From positions 1 through 52,075 of the forward strand of contig PUMA01000130.1 in assembly GCA_003551155.1 (NCBI GenBank): a stretch of DNA of 52,075 nucleotides. The letters are read 5' to 3'. Under the pieces are notes generated by a model. That model did not search any database. It was not told the origin of the DNA and saw only the letters and a list, made by a program, of their open reading frames with translations. The position numbers were made by a program, and so were the translations under genes. Positions 1 through 9,133 of this stretch are shown here, one piece after another; position 1 is the first letter of the stretch; every line of letters begins with the position of its first letter. This DNA comes from Desulfonatronospira sp. GTDB taxonomy: Bacteria > Desulfobacterota > Desulfovibrionia > Desulfovibrionales > Desulfonatronovibrionaceae.

Positions 1-492
1 ATCCACAGCCCTGTTAAGCACCACAGCTCCCCCAAAGGCGGCAATGCGGTCTGAAAAGTAGGCCTTGTGCAGAACATCCTCCACTCCCTGATCAGACCAG
101 GCAGCGCCGCAGGGATTGTTATGCTTGAGAATGACCGCAGCAGGGCTTGTGTGCAGATACTGGAGGATATTGATACCGTTGTCCACATCAGTGAGATTGA
201 TCTTGCCTGGATGTTTGCCCGACTGCAGCATGTCCTCTTCAGTAATGGCTGACACAAGGCCCTGACCGGGCCCCTTGAACCGCACTCCTCCCAGCTTCAG
301 TCCGCCACTTACAGGTTCAAAGATGGCTGCGGGCTGATCCGGATTTTCTCCGTAACGCAGGCCTTTTTCCTGGCCCTGGATTATCCAGGTTCTCTTGCGC
401 AGCATGATTTCCTGATCCCCCATCCTGAGAACCATATCCCTGGGAAAAGGATCCTGCTGAATGTCTTTATACATTTTTCTCAAATCCTGCAT
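1..492 (-). CDS. purH: AICAR formyltransferase, PurH C-terminal type (partial, 3' end outside window)
   Basis: This is the N-terminal part of a protein resembling the formyltransferase half of PurH, which formylates AICAR with 10-formyl-tetrahydrofolate in the next-to-last step of IMP synthesis. I translated the minus strand by hand. It begins MQDLRKMYKD and carries LRYGENPDQPAAIF and ILKHNNPCGAAW, close to the PurH motifs YGENPHQ and KHNNPCG. The ORF track missed it because the stop lies beyond base 1. The start at 492 follows a strong AGGAGG. The N-terminus starts almost directly at the formyltransferase domain, so an IMP cyclohydrolase domain is not present here and must be a separate protein. 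It is divergent from the 694 gene; purA lies about 2 kb away, so purine genes are loosely grouped. Confidence 0.8.
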   Translation of the reverse strand, partial: MQDLRKMYKDIQQDPFPRDMVLRMGDQEIMLRKRTWIIQGQEKGLRYGENPDQPAAIFEPVSGGLKLGGVRFKGPGQGLVSAITEEDMLQSGKHPGKINLTDVDNGINILQYLHTSPAAVILKHNNPCGAAWSDQGVEDVLHKAYFSDRIAAFGGAVVLNRAVD

Positions 493-693
493 GTGTTCAA
501 TCCTCCTGAAAATGCCAATTTGGGGGTTGCTCAAGGCACTTTTTTTACTTAACACAGGGCTTGTATGGGGGCAAACTTTTTAAGGTGCGGCAACCGGCCC
601 GGACAAAGAGGGCTGGTTTGCCTCCAGTACCCCGGCCCGAGGTTTACACGCCCTCATACGTTCAACAGCCTGTTTTGCAAGGACAACAACCCC

Positions 694-996
694 ATGGAAA
701 AAGTGCTCAGAAAGCTGGCAGATGAGTTGAACAGCCTGGATGAGGCTTCTTTGATCAGCTTGTGGGACAAGTATTATGAACGGGTTCAGAGCTTTACACC
801 CAGCCGGCAGTGGGAAGAGGATATCCTGATTTTATCCATGATTCAGGCGGTGCGCTGGAAAAACCAGCTTTTCAATCAATGCATGAGCAAAGAGCCTCAG
901 GACAAAGACCCGGATAGAAAAAGTCTACTCAGGCCAGTCAGGCGGAACAAAGTCAAGAAAACTGCCAAGGTGCTCAACTTCAGGCCTCGCAAGTGA
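694..996 (+). CDS. Conserved-looking small hypothetical protein (100 aa)
   Basis: I do not recognise the function. The ORF track opens at 565, but I place the start at ATG 694 (MEKVLRKLAD), because the upstream part reads as low-complexity non-coding translation and an AAGGA sits 11 nt before 694. The protein has an acidic helical first half (LNSLDEASLISLWDKYYERV) and a basic tail ending KKTAKVLNFRPRK, which could contact nucleic acid or ribosomes; that is a guess. Its last 72 nt overlap the 3' end of the convergent mltF-like gene. It lies between two purine genes, but nothing links it to purine synthesis. Confidence 0.55.
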   Translation: MEKVLRKLADELNSLDEASLISLWDKYYERVQSFTPSRQWEEDILILSMIQAVRWKNQLFNQCMSKEPQDKDPDRKSLLRPVRRNKVKKTAKVLNFRPRK

Positions 997-2385
997 GAGC
1001 AGGCCGTAGAGCAGATAATAGTAGAAACGGACATTTTCCACAAACTGCACCGCCTCAAACCCCCGGGCATATCCCCTGGGCAGGTCTTCGTAGTATTTTC
1101 TGTAGCTTAAAAGAGGATAAGCCTGCTTAAGCCCTGACCAGGAATCGGGATTCAATCCCTGGCGCTCGGCCAGAGTCCTGGCATCATAAACATGGCCCAG
1201 GCCCTGGTTGTATGCGGCCAGGGCAAAAAACCACCTGTCCCAGGATTCAATTCCCATCTCTTCCACGCTCTCCAGCAGGATACTCAGATATTTGGCTCCC
1301 CCCAGAATGCTTTCATGGGGGTCCAGGCGGTTTTCTACTCCCAGAAATGCGGCTGTCTGCATAGTCAGCTGCAGAAGCCCGCGCACCCCGGTGCGGCTGG
1401 AGGCCTGGGGATCAAAATGGGACTCCTGATAAATCAGAGCCACCAGCAGCAATGGGTCCAGCCTGTACTTTTCTGCCGCATCCAGTATGGTTGAAGTGTA
1501 TCTGGGGACATCCTCATGCAGCACCCTGACAAAATGCCTCAGCTGATAAGGGTCCTGATTGGCCGGGAAAAAACCATAATACTTTTCACTTAGTTCAGCC
1601 AGCTTGCCGGATTGAATAACTTGTTCCCAGAAGACCTCCAAATTCTCATGGAGATCCTGCTGCCTGACGGACCAGAGCCAGCGGTGCTGGCGATTCCCCT
1701 CAAAGGCATAAGTCTTACGAACCTCAGGATATAATCCTTTCCAGAGCTTGAAGCTCAGTTCGTCCATGAGGCCGAAACGAAACCTGCGGTCAGAAAGGGT
1801 GCGGAAAAAAGGCTGGCCGGGTTCGGTTGTTTTTACTGGTTCAAGCATGCATTCCAGAAGATTTTCAAGGCTGTCAAGCTTTTGCCGGTAAGGAGGACGG
1901 TCAGGAATCACCAGATCTGTGGAACAGAGATCATGAAGGCTGTTTAAGGGATACCTCCCCTGGTTATGAACAACTATCATCCTGCTTTTCAGATAATACG
2001 GACCCTTAACAATCCCGGCCTTCTCAAGGCCTTCAAGCCCGGGGCCGGCCAGGAACAGGTGAAGCAGGCCCTGGTCAAGTCCTTCAATGCCCTGGCTGAA
2101 GTTCTGCATTTTAATCCACTGAGGCCTTAAACCATGCTTCTGACAAAACAGTTCCACAAGTTCCTTTTCAAAGCCGGGCCCATAGGGACTGAGCTCAGCA
2201 TGCACCTTTTCTGAGGGCAGATATCCCACCCTGAGGGTTTTGGCCTTCCAATAGTCAATCTCATGGACCTCCTCCTGTACATGCCAGAACACCAGCGCTG
2301 CCTGTATCAGGAGCAGGAGCAACAGGCCCAGGAGTGCATTTCTGTTTTCCTTGTTCAAATAGAGTTTGTTCATAGGGATCTGCAA
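925..2385 (-). CDS. mltF: Membrane-bound lytic murein transglycosylase, MltF-like
   Basis: A 486-residue envelope enzyme that cleaves peptidoglycan glycan strands to 1,6-anhydro ends. Residues about 16-35 form one hydrophobic segment (signal anchor). Residues 50-275 resemble a periplasmic solute-binding (SBP_bac_3) domain, which in MltF regulates activity. Residues 295-480 form the SLT lysozyme-like domain, with the catalytic Glu in IYQESHFDPQA (about E321), the motif GLLQLTMQTAA and the AAYNQGLGHV loop. Domain order and length fit MltF (about 518 aa in E. coli). The start could be M1 or M5 (MNKLYLNK). A good promoter (TTGCCA, 17 nt, TATAAA) lies 56-84 nt upstream. The 3' end overlaps the convergent 694 gene. 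Confidence 0.88.
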   Translation of the reverse strand: MQIPMNKLYLNKENRNALLGLLLLLLIQAALVFWHVQEEVHEIDYWKAKTLRVGYLPSEKVHAELSPYGPGFEKELVELFCQKHGLRPQWIKMQNFSQGIEGLDQGLLHLFLAGPGLEGLEKAGIVKGPYYLKSRMIVVHNQGRYPLNSLHDLCSTDLVIPDRPPYRQKLDSLENLLECMLEPVKTTEPGQPFFRTLSDRRFRFGLMDELSFKLWKGLYPEVRKTYAFEGNRQHRWLWSVRQQDLHENLEVFWEQVIQSGKLAELSEKYYGFFPANQDPYQLRHFVRVLHEDVPRYTSTILDAAEKYRLDPLLLVALIYQESHFDPQASSRTGVRGLLQLTMQTAAFLGVENRLDPHESILGGAKYLSILLESVEEMGIESWDRWFFALAAYNQGLGHVYDARTLAERQGLNPDSWSGLKQAYPLLSYRKYYEDLPRGYARGFEAVQFVENVRFYYYLLYGLLSLARPEVEHLGSFLDFVPPDWPE

Positions 2386-2440
2386 GGACCATGTCCGGAA
2401 AAAAGCTGGTTACAGCATCAAGCATTACATGTGTTATAAT

Positions 2441-2469
2441 TTTATAAGACATTTAAACTGGCTTGGCAA
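2441..2469 (-). promoter_or_regulatory. Sigma-70-type promoter for the mltF-like gene
   Basis: Read on the minus strand: TTGCCA, a 17-nt spacer, then TATAAA. It lies 56-84 nt upstream of the mltF-like start, in the divergent region shared with purA. Spacing is ideal and both hexamers are close to consensus. No transcript data support it. Confidence 0.5.
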
Positions 2470-2488
2470 ACTTATCCAGAATGATGCA

Positions 2489-2517
2489 TTGACTTTACTG
2501 TACCTGTATGTTAATTT
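2489..2517 (+). promoter_or_regulatory. Candidate promoter for purA
   Basis: TTGACT is followed after 17 nt by TAATTT, 135 nt before the purA start. The -35 hexamer is good and the -10 is weak. It is on the correct strand of the 266-nt divergent region between the mltF-like gene and purA. Confidence 0.3.
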
Positions 2518-2651
2518 TATAAGCTGTTTGCAAAAATATAAGTGCACTTCTTTCGCCTGTGGACAGTCTGGATCCGGGCTCAACCCTGCATAATCTGCTG
2601 TCCGGTCATGGCGTCCTGATGGAGCGGGGCTGCACCCAGGGAGGATATTTC

Positions 2652-3926
2652 ATGTCCAACATGGTTGTTTTCGGCACTCAGTGGGGTGATGAAGGCAAGG
2701 GCAAAATCGTGGATCTCCTGACTGACCATGCTCAGATCATCGTCCGGTTTCAGGGCGGCAACAATGCAGGACATACTCTGGTCAACAAAGATCGCAAATT
2801 TATCCTGCACCTCATTCCCTCGGGGATTCTGCATCCTGACAAGCTGTGCCTCATCGGCAACGGTGTGGTTCTGGATCCGGAAGTCCTTTGCCGGGAGATG
2901 GACACTCTGATCCAGGGTGGAATAGAAATCAGTCCGGCCAGGCTGGGCATCAGCAAAAAAACCCATTTGATCATGCCTTACCACAAGGAGCTGGACCTGG
3001 CCAGAGAATCAGCCAAATCAGGCCAGGATAAAATCGGCACCACATGCAAGGGCATTGGACCCTGCTATGAGGACAAGATGGCCCGTATAGGAATCCGGGC
3101 CGGTGACATGCAGGATCTGGACCTGCTCAGGGCCAAGATTGCCAGAGCCCTGCCTGAAAAAAACATGCTCCTTCAAAACCTTTACAAGTCAAGTCCGGTG
3201 AATCCTGAACAGGTCATGGAATATATCCTTCCGTTGGCCAAAAAGCTGGTTCCTTTCCTCACAGACGTGTCCCATAAGATTCAGACTGCCCGGGAAAAGA
3301 GCCAGACCGTCATGTTTGAAGGAGCCCAGGGTGTGCAGCTGGATATTGATCACGGTACATATCCGTTTGTCACATCTTCCAACACTGTCACCGGTAATGC
3401 CTCTGCCGGAGCCGGATGCAGCTATCAGATGCAGCAGGTTATAGTCGTTGTCAAGGCCTACACTACCAGGGTAGGCCAGGGCCCCTTCCCTACGGAACAG
3501 GATAACCGTCATGGGGAACACATGCAGACCAAGGGTGCTGAGTACGGATCAACCACCGGGCGCAAAAGACGCTGCGGCTGGCTGGACATGGTTATCTTGA
3601 GAGAGGCTGTGCGCTTGTGTGGACCCACAGAGATCGCTCTGACCAAGCTTGATGTCCTGAGCGGCCTGGAGCGTATCAAGGTGTGCAGTGCTTATGAGTA
3701 CCAGGGAAAAAAGTTTCTTTACCCTCCACAGGAGGAAAACGCCCTGGCCCGGGTAAAGCCTCTCTATGATGAACTGGACGGGTGGCAGGAGGACATAGGC
3801 AACTGCCGCAGGCGCGAGGACCTGCCTGAGAATGCAGTACGGTATATCCAGCACATTGAAAAAATGCTCAATACTTCGGTGCGGATTGTCTCGGTTGGCC
3901 CTGACAGAGAGCAGACCATCAGGTGA
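2652..3926 (+). CDS. purA: Adenylosuccinate synthase
   Basis: Catalyses GTP-dependent ligation of IMP and aspartate to adenylosuccinate, the committed step to AMP; a cytoplasmic homodimer. The start is ATG 2652 ([18 protein letters not shown]), not the ORF-track 2559: GGGAGG lies just upstream and the protein begins at the universally conserved N-terminal strand. Visible motifs are the P-loop-like GDEGKGK, the NNAGHT loop, GIGPCYEDK, the [20 protein letters not shown] switch region, and [12 protein letters not shown]. The 424-aa length is normal. It heads a + strand run; the stop overlaps the GTG codon at 3923 that opens the ORF-track version of the next gene (holB). Confidence 0.97.
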   Translation: MSNMVVFGTQWGDEGKGKIVDLLTDHAQIIVRFQGGNNAGHTLVNKDRKFILHLIPSGILHPDKLCLIGNGVVLDPEVLCREMDTLIQGGIEISPARLGISKKTHLIMPYHKELDLARESAKSGQDKIGTTCKGIGPCYEDKMARIGIRAGDMQDLDLLRAKIARALPEKNMLLQNLYKSSPVNPEQVMEYILPLAKKLVPFLTDVSHKIQTAREKSQTVMFEGAQGVQLDIDHGTYPFVTSSNTVTGNASAGAGCSYQMQQVIVVVKAYTTRVGQGPFPTEQDNRHGEHMQTKGAEYGSTTGRKRRCGWLDMVILREAVRLCGPTEIALTKLDVLSGLERIKVCSAYEYQGKKFLYPPQEENALARVKPLYDELDGWQEDIGNCRRREDLPENAVRYIQHIEKMLNTSVRIVSVGPDREQTIR

Positions 3927-4009
3927 ATACCCTCAGGACCTCCAGGCTTAAAGGGTCTGCTTCTTTTGCCTGTGCAGTGAAATCTTTGATAATCAGGCGG
4001 ATGCTCACC

Positions 4010-4837
4010 ATGATCAATCCGGAAAATCCAGCTGGATTCAAGCAAGCAAGGGTGCTCTCTCTTTTGTCCAGACTGGTCCATAGCCCCCCCACCAGCCTGA
4101 TCCTGGAAGGCGGCCCTGAAAATGAGCGCCGGGCCCTGGCCAGGCATCTGCAAAAGATGCTGCATTGTTCCGGTCCAGGTGATGAACCATGCCTTGAATG
4201 CATACCCTGCCTACAAATCGAGGCCGGAGTTTTCCGGGATCTTTTCTGGCTTGAACCCAGTGATGGCTTGAGCGTGGACAGCATTCGCGAAATGAGGCCC
4301 GCTCTGGCCCAGAACCCCAGCCATGGCTGGCGCATGGTGGTCATTGCCGGGGCTCATGACCTGAACCTGTTTTGTGCCAATGCCCTGCTCAAAGCCGTGG
4401 AAGAACCTGTCAGCCGCAACCTGTTTGTTTTTCTGGCCGGACAGAGGGAGCACCTTCCGCCCACCCTGGTTTCCAGAAGTTTTGTCCTTACTCTGGACAG
4501 GCCCCCCCATATTGTTCTGGACCAGAAATCAGAAAGCCTGTATGAAGCTCTACTGGGTTTTATCAGTTCCGGGCGGGGATTTTTGGACAAAATCTCCCAT
4601 AAAAACGTCTTGAATCCTGACCAGGCCAGACAGCTTGTGGTCAGGCTCCAGCTGGAGCTGGCCCGCGGCATGCGCGGAGACTTGAATTTGTTTCAAGGCC
4701 ACAGGCCGGTTTCCTGGTACCGAATGAACCTGGTGCTGCACACCGCATTAAAGGCCCTGGACTGCAACGTGCGCATCCATGTGGTTCTGCAATGGCTGGC
4801 CCTGACCTTCTGGGGAATCAACAGGACAGAAAACTGA
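4010..4837 (+). CDS. holB: DNA polymerase III delta' subunit-like clamp-loader protein
   Basis: Encodes a 275-aa AAA+ clamp-loader subunit that helps place the beta sliding clamp on DNA. I chose ATG 4010 (MINPENPAGF) with AGGCGG 9 nt upstream; GTG 3923, overlapping the purA stop, is possible. The zinc module is clear: CSGPGDEPCLECIPCLQ, followed by DSIREMRPALAQNP and the sensor-like region NALLKAVEEPVSRNLFVFLAGQ, matching DnaX/HolB proteins. The P-loop position reads LILEGGPENERRAL and lacks GxGKT, consistent with delta' being a non-ATP-binding subunit. The SRC arginine-finger motif appears as VSRSFVL, with the Arg kept. The gene ends 2 nt before glgB, so the two are probably co-transcribed. 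Confidence 0.82.
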   Translation: MINPENPAGFKQARVLSLLSRLVHSPPTSLILEGGPENERRALARHLQKMLHCSGPGDEPCLECIPCLQIEAGVFRDLFWLEPSDGLSVDSIREMRPALAQNPSHGWRMVVIAGAHDLNLFCANALLKAVEEPVSRNLFVFLAGQREHLPPTLVSRSFVLTLDRPPHIVLDQKSESLYEALLGFISSGRGFLDKISHKNVLNPDQARQLVVRLQLELARGMRGDLNLFQGHRPVSWYRMNLVLHTALKALDCNVRIHVVLQWLALTFWGINRTEN

Positions 4838-4839
4838 AT

Positions 4840-6726
4840 ATGCTTACTGAACAGGATATCTATCTCTTTAAAGAGGGCAGGCACTTTCGTTTATACCGGC
4901 ATCTGGGCGCCCACGTGATTGAACATGGCGGGGTCAGGGGGACCTACTTCGCGGTCTGGGCTCCCAATGCTTCCATGGTCAGTGTCATGGGCGACTTCAA
5001 CACATGGAACAACGAATCCCATAAGCTCCATGTACGCAATGACGGATCCGGAATATGGGAAGGGTTTGTGGCTGAAGCGCTGCCCCGCCAGAAATATAAA
5101 TACCATATACGCTCCCGTTTTCAGGACTACAGGGTGGACAAGGGCGACCCCTTCGGTTTTTTCTGGGAAACCGCCCCCAGTACTGCGTCCATCATCTGGA
5201 AAATGGATTACCAGTGGCGAGATCAGGACTGGATGCAGAACCGCCATGAACTAAGCAGACACGACAGCCCCCTGGCCATTTATGAAATGCACCTGGGTTC
5301 CTGGCAGAGAGACCCGGCCGATCCAGGCCGTCATCTTACCTACAGGGAAATTGCAGACAAGCTCCCTGCCTACCTGCTGGAAATGGGCTATACCCATGTG
5401 GAGTTTCTCCCAGTCTGTGAGCATCCTTTTTACGGATCCTGGGGCTACCAGATTCTGGGTTTTTTTGCCCCCACCAGCAGATATGGCACCCCTCAGGACT
5501 TCATGCACCTGGTGGACACCCTGCACCAGCACGGGATCGGAGTCATTATGGACTGGGTGCCTTCCCACTTCCCCACGGACGAGGTGGGGCTTGGCTATTT
5601 CGACGGAACTCATTTGTACGAACACATGGACAGCCGCAAGGGATTTCACCCGGAATGGAAGAGCTACATCTTCAATTACGGACGCTACGAGGTCATAAGC
5701 TTTCTGATCAGCAATGCCCTTTTCTGGCTGGATATGTACCATGTTGACGGCTTGCGCCTGGATGCAGTGGCCTCCATGCTCTATCTGGACTACGCCCGCC
5801 AAGAAGGGGAATGGGAACCCAATGAATTCGGCGGTAATGAAAACATTGAAGCCATAAATTTTCTGAAGCTTCTGAACAGTGAAGTTTACCGCTCATACCC
5901 CGGTGTTCAGACTTTTGCCGAGGAATCCACTTCCTGGCCCATGGTTTCCAGACCTACTTATGTAGGAGGGCTCGGTTTCGGGTACAAGTGGAACATGGGC
6001 TGGATGAACGACACCCTGAGCTATATGAACAAAGAGCCGGTATTTCGAAAATACCATCACAACCAGATGACCTTCAGCATATGGTACGCTTTCACTGAAA
6101 ACTTTGTTCTGCCCCTGTCCCATGATGAAGTTGTCCATGAAAAAGGGTCACTATTGTCCAAGATGCCTGGAGACGACTGGCAGAGATTTGCCAATCTCCG
6201 CCTTTTACTGGGCTACATGTATGCCCATCCGGGCAAAAAACTGCTGTTCATGGGCGCTGAACTGGCGCAGCGGCGGGAATGGGACCATGATCACAGTCTG
6301 GACTGGCACCTTTTGCATCATGAGCCCCACCAGCAGATCCAATTATGGATGAAGGACATGAACCGGTTCTACCGGGACCATTCCCAGCTGTATGAGCGGG
6401 ATTTTGAGCCCGGAGGATTTGCCTGGATCGACTGCCAGGACGCAGACAACAGTGTGCTGTCTTTTTTGCGACTGGATAAACAGGAGAACCCTGTTCTGGT
6501 AGCGGCCAATTTCACTCCGGTCCCCAGAATGGACTATGTCCTGGGAGTGCCCTCAGAAGGCCCCTGGCGCGAAACCCTGAACAGCGACCAGTCATGTTAT
6601 GGCGGTTCAGGTATTCACAACCCGGGCTTTTTTTCGGGCCGTCCCTTTCCGGCCCACTCTCAGCCCTATTCCTTGGCCTTAAACCTTCCCCCACTGGGAA
6701 TAATCTTTCTGGAACCGGCTCAATGA
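4840..6726 (+). CDS. glgB: 1,4-alpha-glucan branching enzyme (GH13)
   Basis: Introduces alpha-1,6 branches into glycogen. The start is ATG 4840 (MLTEQDIYLF), two bases after the holB stop; the ORF-track start at 4792 lies inside holB. It is 628 aa, the short GlgB form with a single N-terminal CBM48 (GTYFAVWAPNASMVSVMGDFN, residues about 30-60). The GH13 barrel follows, with VIMDWVPSHFP, GLRLDAVAS (nucleophile about D308), FAEESTSWP (acid/base about E361 or E362) and LSHDEVVHEK (about D429), then a C-terminal beta domain. It overlaps malQ by 4 nt (ATGA). No glgA, glgC or glgP is in the window. Confidence 0.96.
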   Translation: MLTEQDIYLFKEGRHFRLYRHLGAHVIEHGGVRGTYFAVWAPNASMVSVMGDFNTWNNESHKLHVRNDGSGIWEGFVAEALPRQKYKYHIRSRFQDYRVDKGDPFGFFWETAPSTASIIWKMDYQWRDQDWMQNRHELSRHDSPLAIYEMHLGSWQRDPADPGRHLTYREIADKLPAYLLEMGYTHVEFLPVCEHPFYGSWGYQILGFFAPTSRYGTPQDFMHLVDTLHQHGIGVIMDWVPSHFPTDEVGLGYFDGTHLYEHMDSRKGFHPEWKSYIFNYGRYEVISFLISNALFWLDMYHVDGLRLDAVASMLYLDYARQEGEWEPNEFGGNENIEAINFLKLLNSEVYRSYPGVQTFAEESTSWPMVSRPTYVGGLGFGYKWNMGWMNDTLSYMNKEPVFRKYHHNQMTFSIWYAFTENFVLPLSHDEVVHEKGSLLSKMPGDDWQRFANLRLLLGYMYAHPGKKLLFMGAELAQRREWDHDHSLDWHLLHHEPHQQIQLWMKDMNRFYRDHSQLYERDFEPGGFAWIDCQDADNSVLSFLRLDKQENPVLVAANFTPVPRMDYVLGVPSEGPWRETLNSDQSCYGGSGIHNPGFFSGRPFPAHSQPYSLALNLPPLGIIFLEPAQ

Positions 6727-8231
6727 ACAGGCTTAGCGGTATACTGTTACATATTTCCTCTCTGCCCGGCCCGTATGGAGTAGGCGATTTCGGTGCCCAC
6801 GCATACAGGTTTGTAGCCTTTCTGGCCGGCTGCAGCCAAAAAATATGGCAGATTCTGCCCCTGAACCCTACTACCCCGGGCATGGGTAATTCCCCCTATT
6901 CCAGCTACAGCGCCTTTGCCGGCAACCCCCTGTATATTGATCCTGAGCAGCTGCTGGACCAGGGTCTTCTGGATCATCAGGACCTGAAGAACACTCCATC
7001 CTTTCCTCATGACAGGTCAGATTACCACATGGCTGAAAAATTCAGATCAGCTCTCCTGCAAAAGGCATTTGAGCGTTGCCGCAGCCGGTTTGAAACCGAG
7101 GCCAGATTCGCTCTGTTCTGCGAACAAAACGCCTACTGGCTTGATGATTTTTCCCTGTTCAGCGCTCTGAAAGAACACTTTCAGGGAGCTCCATGGTATG
7201 AATGGCCAGACGAACTGCGCTACAGACATAAACAAGCCCTCATGGAGTGGAAGCAGAAACTGTCCGCGGAAATTCTGCGGGAAAAATATTATCAATACCT
7301 TTTTTTCTCACAATGGCAAAAACTTAAAACCTATGCCAACAATCAACAAATCGTTATTTTTGGAGATCTGCCCATCTACGTAAGCCTGGACAGCTGTGAT
7401 CTGTGGGCTCACCCCCATCTTTTTCTTCTGGACCAGGAAAAAAATCCTCTTTATGTGGCTGGCGCTCCTCCGGACTACTTCAGCGAAACCGGCCAGCTCT
7501 GGGGCAATCCCCTGTATCACTGGGAAAACAATGCCCGTGAGGATTTTCAGTGGTGGATCAAGCGCATCAGGCAAAACCTGGTTATGTTTGATCTTTTACG
7601 CTTTGACCATTTCCGGGGATTTGCCGCTTACTGGAGGGTACCGGCTGGTGCCAGGACTGCAGCGGGCGGAGAATGGATTCAGGGTCCGGGGGAACATTTC
7701 TGGTCCAGATTGACCCGGGAGATCTCTCCAGCCCATTTCGTAGCCGAAGATCTGGGGCATATCACGCCAGACGTTCTGGCTCTCAGAGACAGGTATGCTC
7801 TGCCGGGAATGAAGGGATTACAGTTCGCCTTCGGCGAGGACATGCCCACCAATCCGTATATACCGCATAATCACACCGGCAACTGCGTAGTGTATACCGG
7901 AACTCACGACAACAACACCGTACTGGGCTGGTATCTCCAGGAACTGAACCAAGACGGCCTGGACAGAATACAATTGTATACCGGACGTGAAATCACGCGA
8001 AAAAATGTTGTCAGGGAAATGATCAGGCTGGCCATGTCCTCTACTGCTAAATTCTGTGTTTTGCCCATGCAGGACATTCTCGGTCTGGACGCCGGAGCCC
8101 GTATGAACAGGCCTTCGGAATCAGTGGGAAACTGGGAATGGCGTTTGGATACCTCTTTGCTTGACAATGAGATAAAAGAGTTTTTGAATGACTTTACTGC
8201 CATATACGGCAGAAACAGTTTTGAAAATTAA
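6723..8231 (+). CDS. malQ: 4-alpha-glucanotransferase (amylomaltase, GH77)
   Basis: Transfers alpha-1,4-glucan segments between maltodextrins, recycling short chains from glycogen turnover. The start is ATG 6723 (MNRLSGILLHISSLPGPYG), overlapping the glgB stop as ATGA; this fits the GH77 N-terminus, whereas the ORF-track start at 6594 runs through glgB. GH77 signatures include WQILPLNPT, GDLPIYVSLDSCDLWAH, LRFDHFRGF (nucleophile Asp), HFVAEDLGHITPDV (acid/base Glu) and TGTHDNNTVLGW (third acid). The 502-aa length is typical of bacterial MalQ of the short type. Translational coupling to glgB suggests joint branching and debranching of storage glucan. Confidence 0.96.
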   Translation: MNRLSGILLHISSLPGPYGVGDFGAHAYRFVAFLAGCSQKIWQILPLNPTTPGMGNSPYSSYSAFAGNPLYIDPEQLLDQGLLDHQDLKNTPSFPHDRSDYHMAEKFRSALLQKAFERCRSRFETEARFALFCEQNAYWLDDFSLFSALKEHFQGAPWYEWPDELRYRHKQALMEWKQKLSAEILREKYYQYLFFSQWQKLKTYANNQQIVIFGDLPIYVSLDSCDLWAHPHLFLLDQEKNPLYVAGAPPDYFSETGQLWGNPLYHWENNAREDFQWWIKRIRQNLVMFDLLRFDHFRGFAAYWRVPAGARTAAGGEWIQGPGEHFWSRLTREISPAHFVAEDLGHITPDVLALRDRYALPGMKGLQFAFGEDMPTNPYIPHNHTGNCVVYTGTHDNNTVLGWYLQELNQDGLDRIQLYTGREITRKNVVREMIRLAMSSTAKFCVLPMQDILGLDAGARMNRPSESVGNWEWRLDTSLLDNEIKEFLNDFTAIYGRNSFEN

Positions 8232-8288
8232 AGAATGCATGCCCATGATGCAAAAATATCTGTGGCTTTTAAACCGGGAGGGGCTTGA

Positions 8289-9119
8289 ATGAATGCCTTA
8301 AGAGTCATATTTTTGATGTTTGTATTTGCAGCAGTAATGCTGGTCATAAGCCAGAACACCGCAACACTGGGATACAGGGCTCCTCTGGAGCTGGATCTGT
8401 GGCTTGTTCACCTGACCTCTCCGTCAATGGCCATGTATGTGTTTGTCTTTTTATGTTTTATACTGGGAATAATTTTTGGAGCACTGACCTTCTACCCCGG
8501 CAACAGGGAGATCAGAGAGAATCTCAGGCTGTTGCGAAACAGGATAAACCTGCTCAAGGAGGAGCTCATGACCCTGGAACAGCAAAAAAAGCAGGAGCTG
8601 AAAGACATTCAGGAGCAGGCTGCACCTGAAGAAAAACCCATCAGGGAAGAACCTGTTCTGGTCCATACCTCAAGCGCATGGGGCAAGGCTGCCATGGCTG
8701 GTTTTGTCATTACATTCATCCTTTTGGTGGTGTTTTATTATTACGCCCAAACAGAAATGGATCTTCTCAAAAAGCGCATGTCCGAGTCCGAAGAGAAAGC
8801 AGTGCACCTGACCCAAGCTACAGAAGACAGCCTGTCATCCATGGAAGAAACTCTCTTGTCCCTGGAGCTTAAGTTCCAGGACGAAACCGGGAAAATTGAG
8901 GAACGGTTGAGAGATATTGATGAAGAGATCCAGATCCTTGAGCGTCAGCCTCAGAAAACCAGGGACTACCTGACCCTGATGCATTTGCAGCAATACATGC
9001 AAAATCTGGAGTACCTCCAACAGGGGGCTGAATCTGAAATAGACCGTGAAAAACTTGATCAGGCAGGTGAGATGCTGCAAAAAGCAATTGAACATTACCG
9101 GGGAAAAAACCAGGAATAG
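8289..9119 (+). CDS. LapA-domain membrane protein with long coiled coil
   Basis: A 276-aa inner-membrane protein. Residues 1-65 match the LapA/DUF1049 layout: a first hydrophobic helix with VISQNTATLGYRAPLEL, then a second (YVFVFLCFILGIIFGALTF) and a basic charged stretch RENLRLLRNRINLLKEEL. Unlike short LapA proteins (about 100 aa), a third membrane helix follows at about 137-155 (AGFVITFILLVVFYYY). After it comes a Glu/Lys-rich coiled coil to the C-terminus. E. coli LapA works with LapB in controlling LpxC, but LapB is not here and function is unproven. The RBS GGGAGGGG is strong. It follows malQ by 57 nt and ends tail-to-tail with the TPR lipoprotein gene. Confidence 0.7.
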   Translation: MNALRVIFLMFVFAAVMLVISQNTATLGYRAPLELDLWLVHLTSPSMAMYVFVFLCFILGIIFGALTFYPGNREIRENLRLLRNRINLLKEELMTLEQQKKQELKDIQEQAAPEEKPIREEPVLVHTSSAWGKAAMAGFVITFILLVVFYYYAQTEMDLLKKRMSESEEKAVHLTQATEDSLSSMEETLLSLELKFQDETGKIEERLRDIDEEIQILERQPQKTRDYLTLMHLQQYMQNLEYLQQGAESEIDREKLDQAGEMLQKAIEHYRGKNQE

Positions 9120-9133
9120 TCAGCCTGTAAGGA

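Noticed and set aside
565-693. Upstream extension of the 694 gene
   Set aside because: Translation of this part looks non-coding and a better placed start exists at 694.
2430-2485. Possible third, decayed copy of the repeat element (ATTTTATA..ACA.TTAAA..CTTATCCAGAATG)
   Set aside because: The 13-nt word and spacing resemble copy B, but neither terminal arm is recognisable and the words overlap AT-rich promoter sequence, so chance is likely.
4010-4837. HolB P-loop loss as an anomaly
   Set aside because: Delta' subunits often lack a working P-loop, so this is expected for the family.
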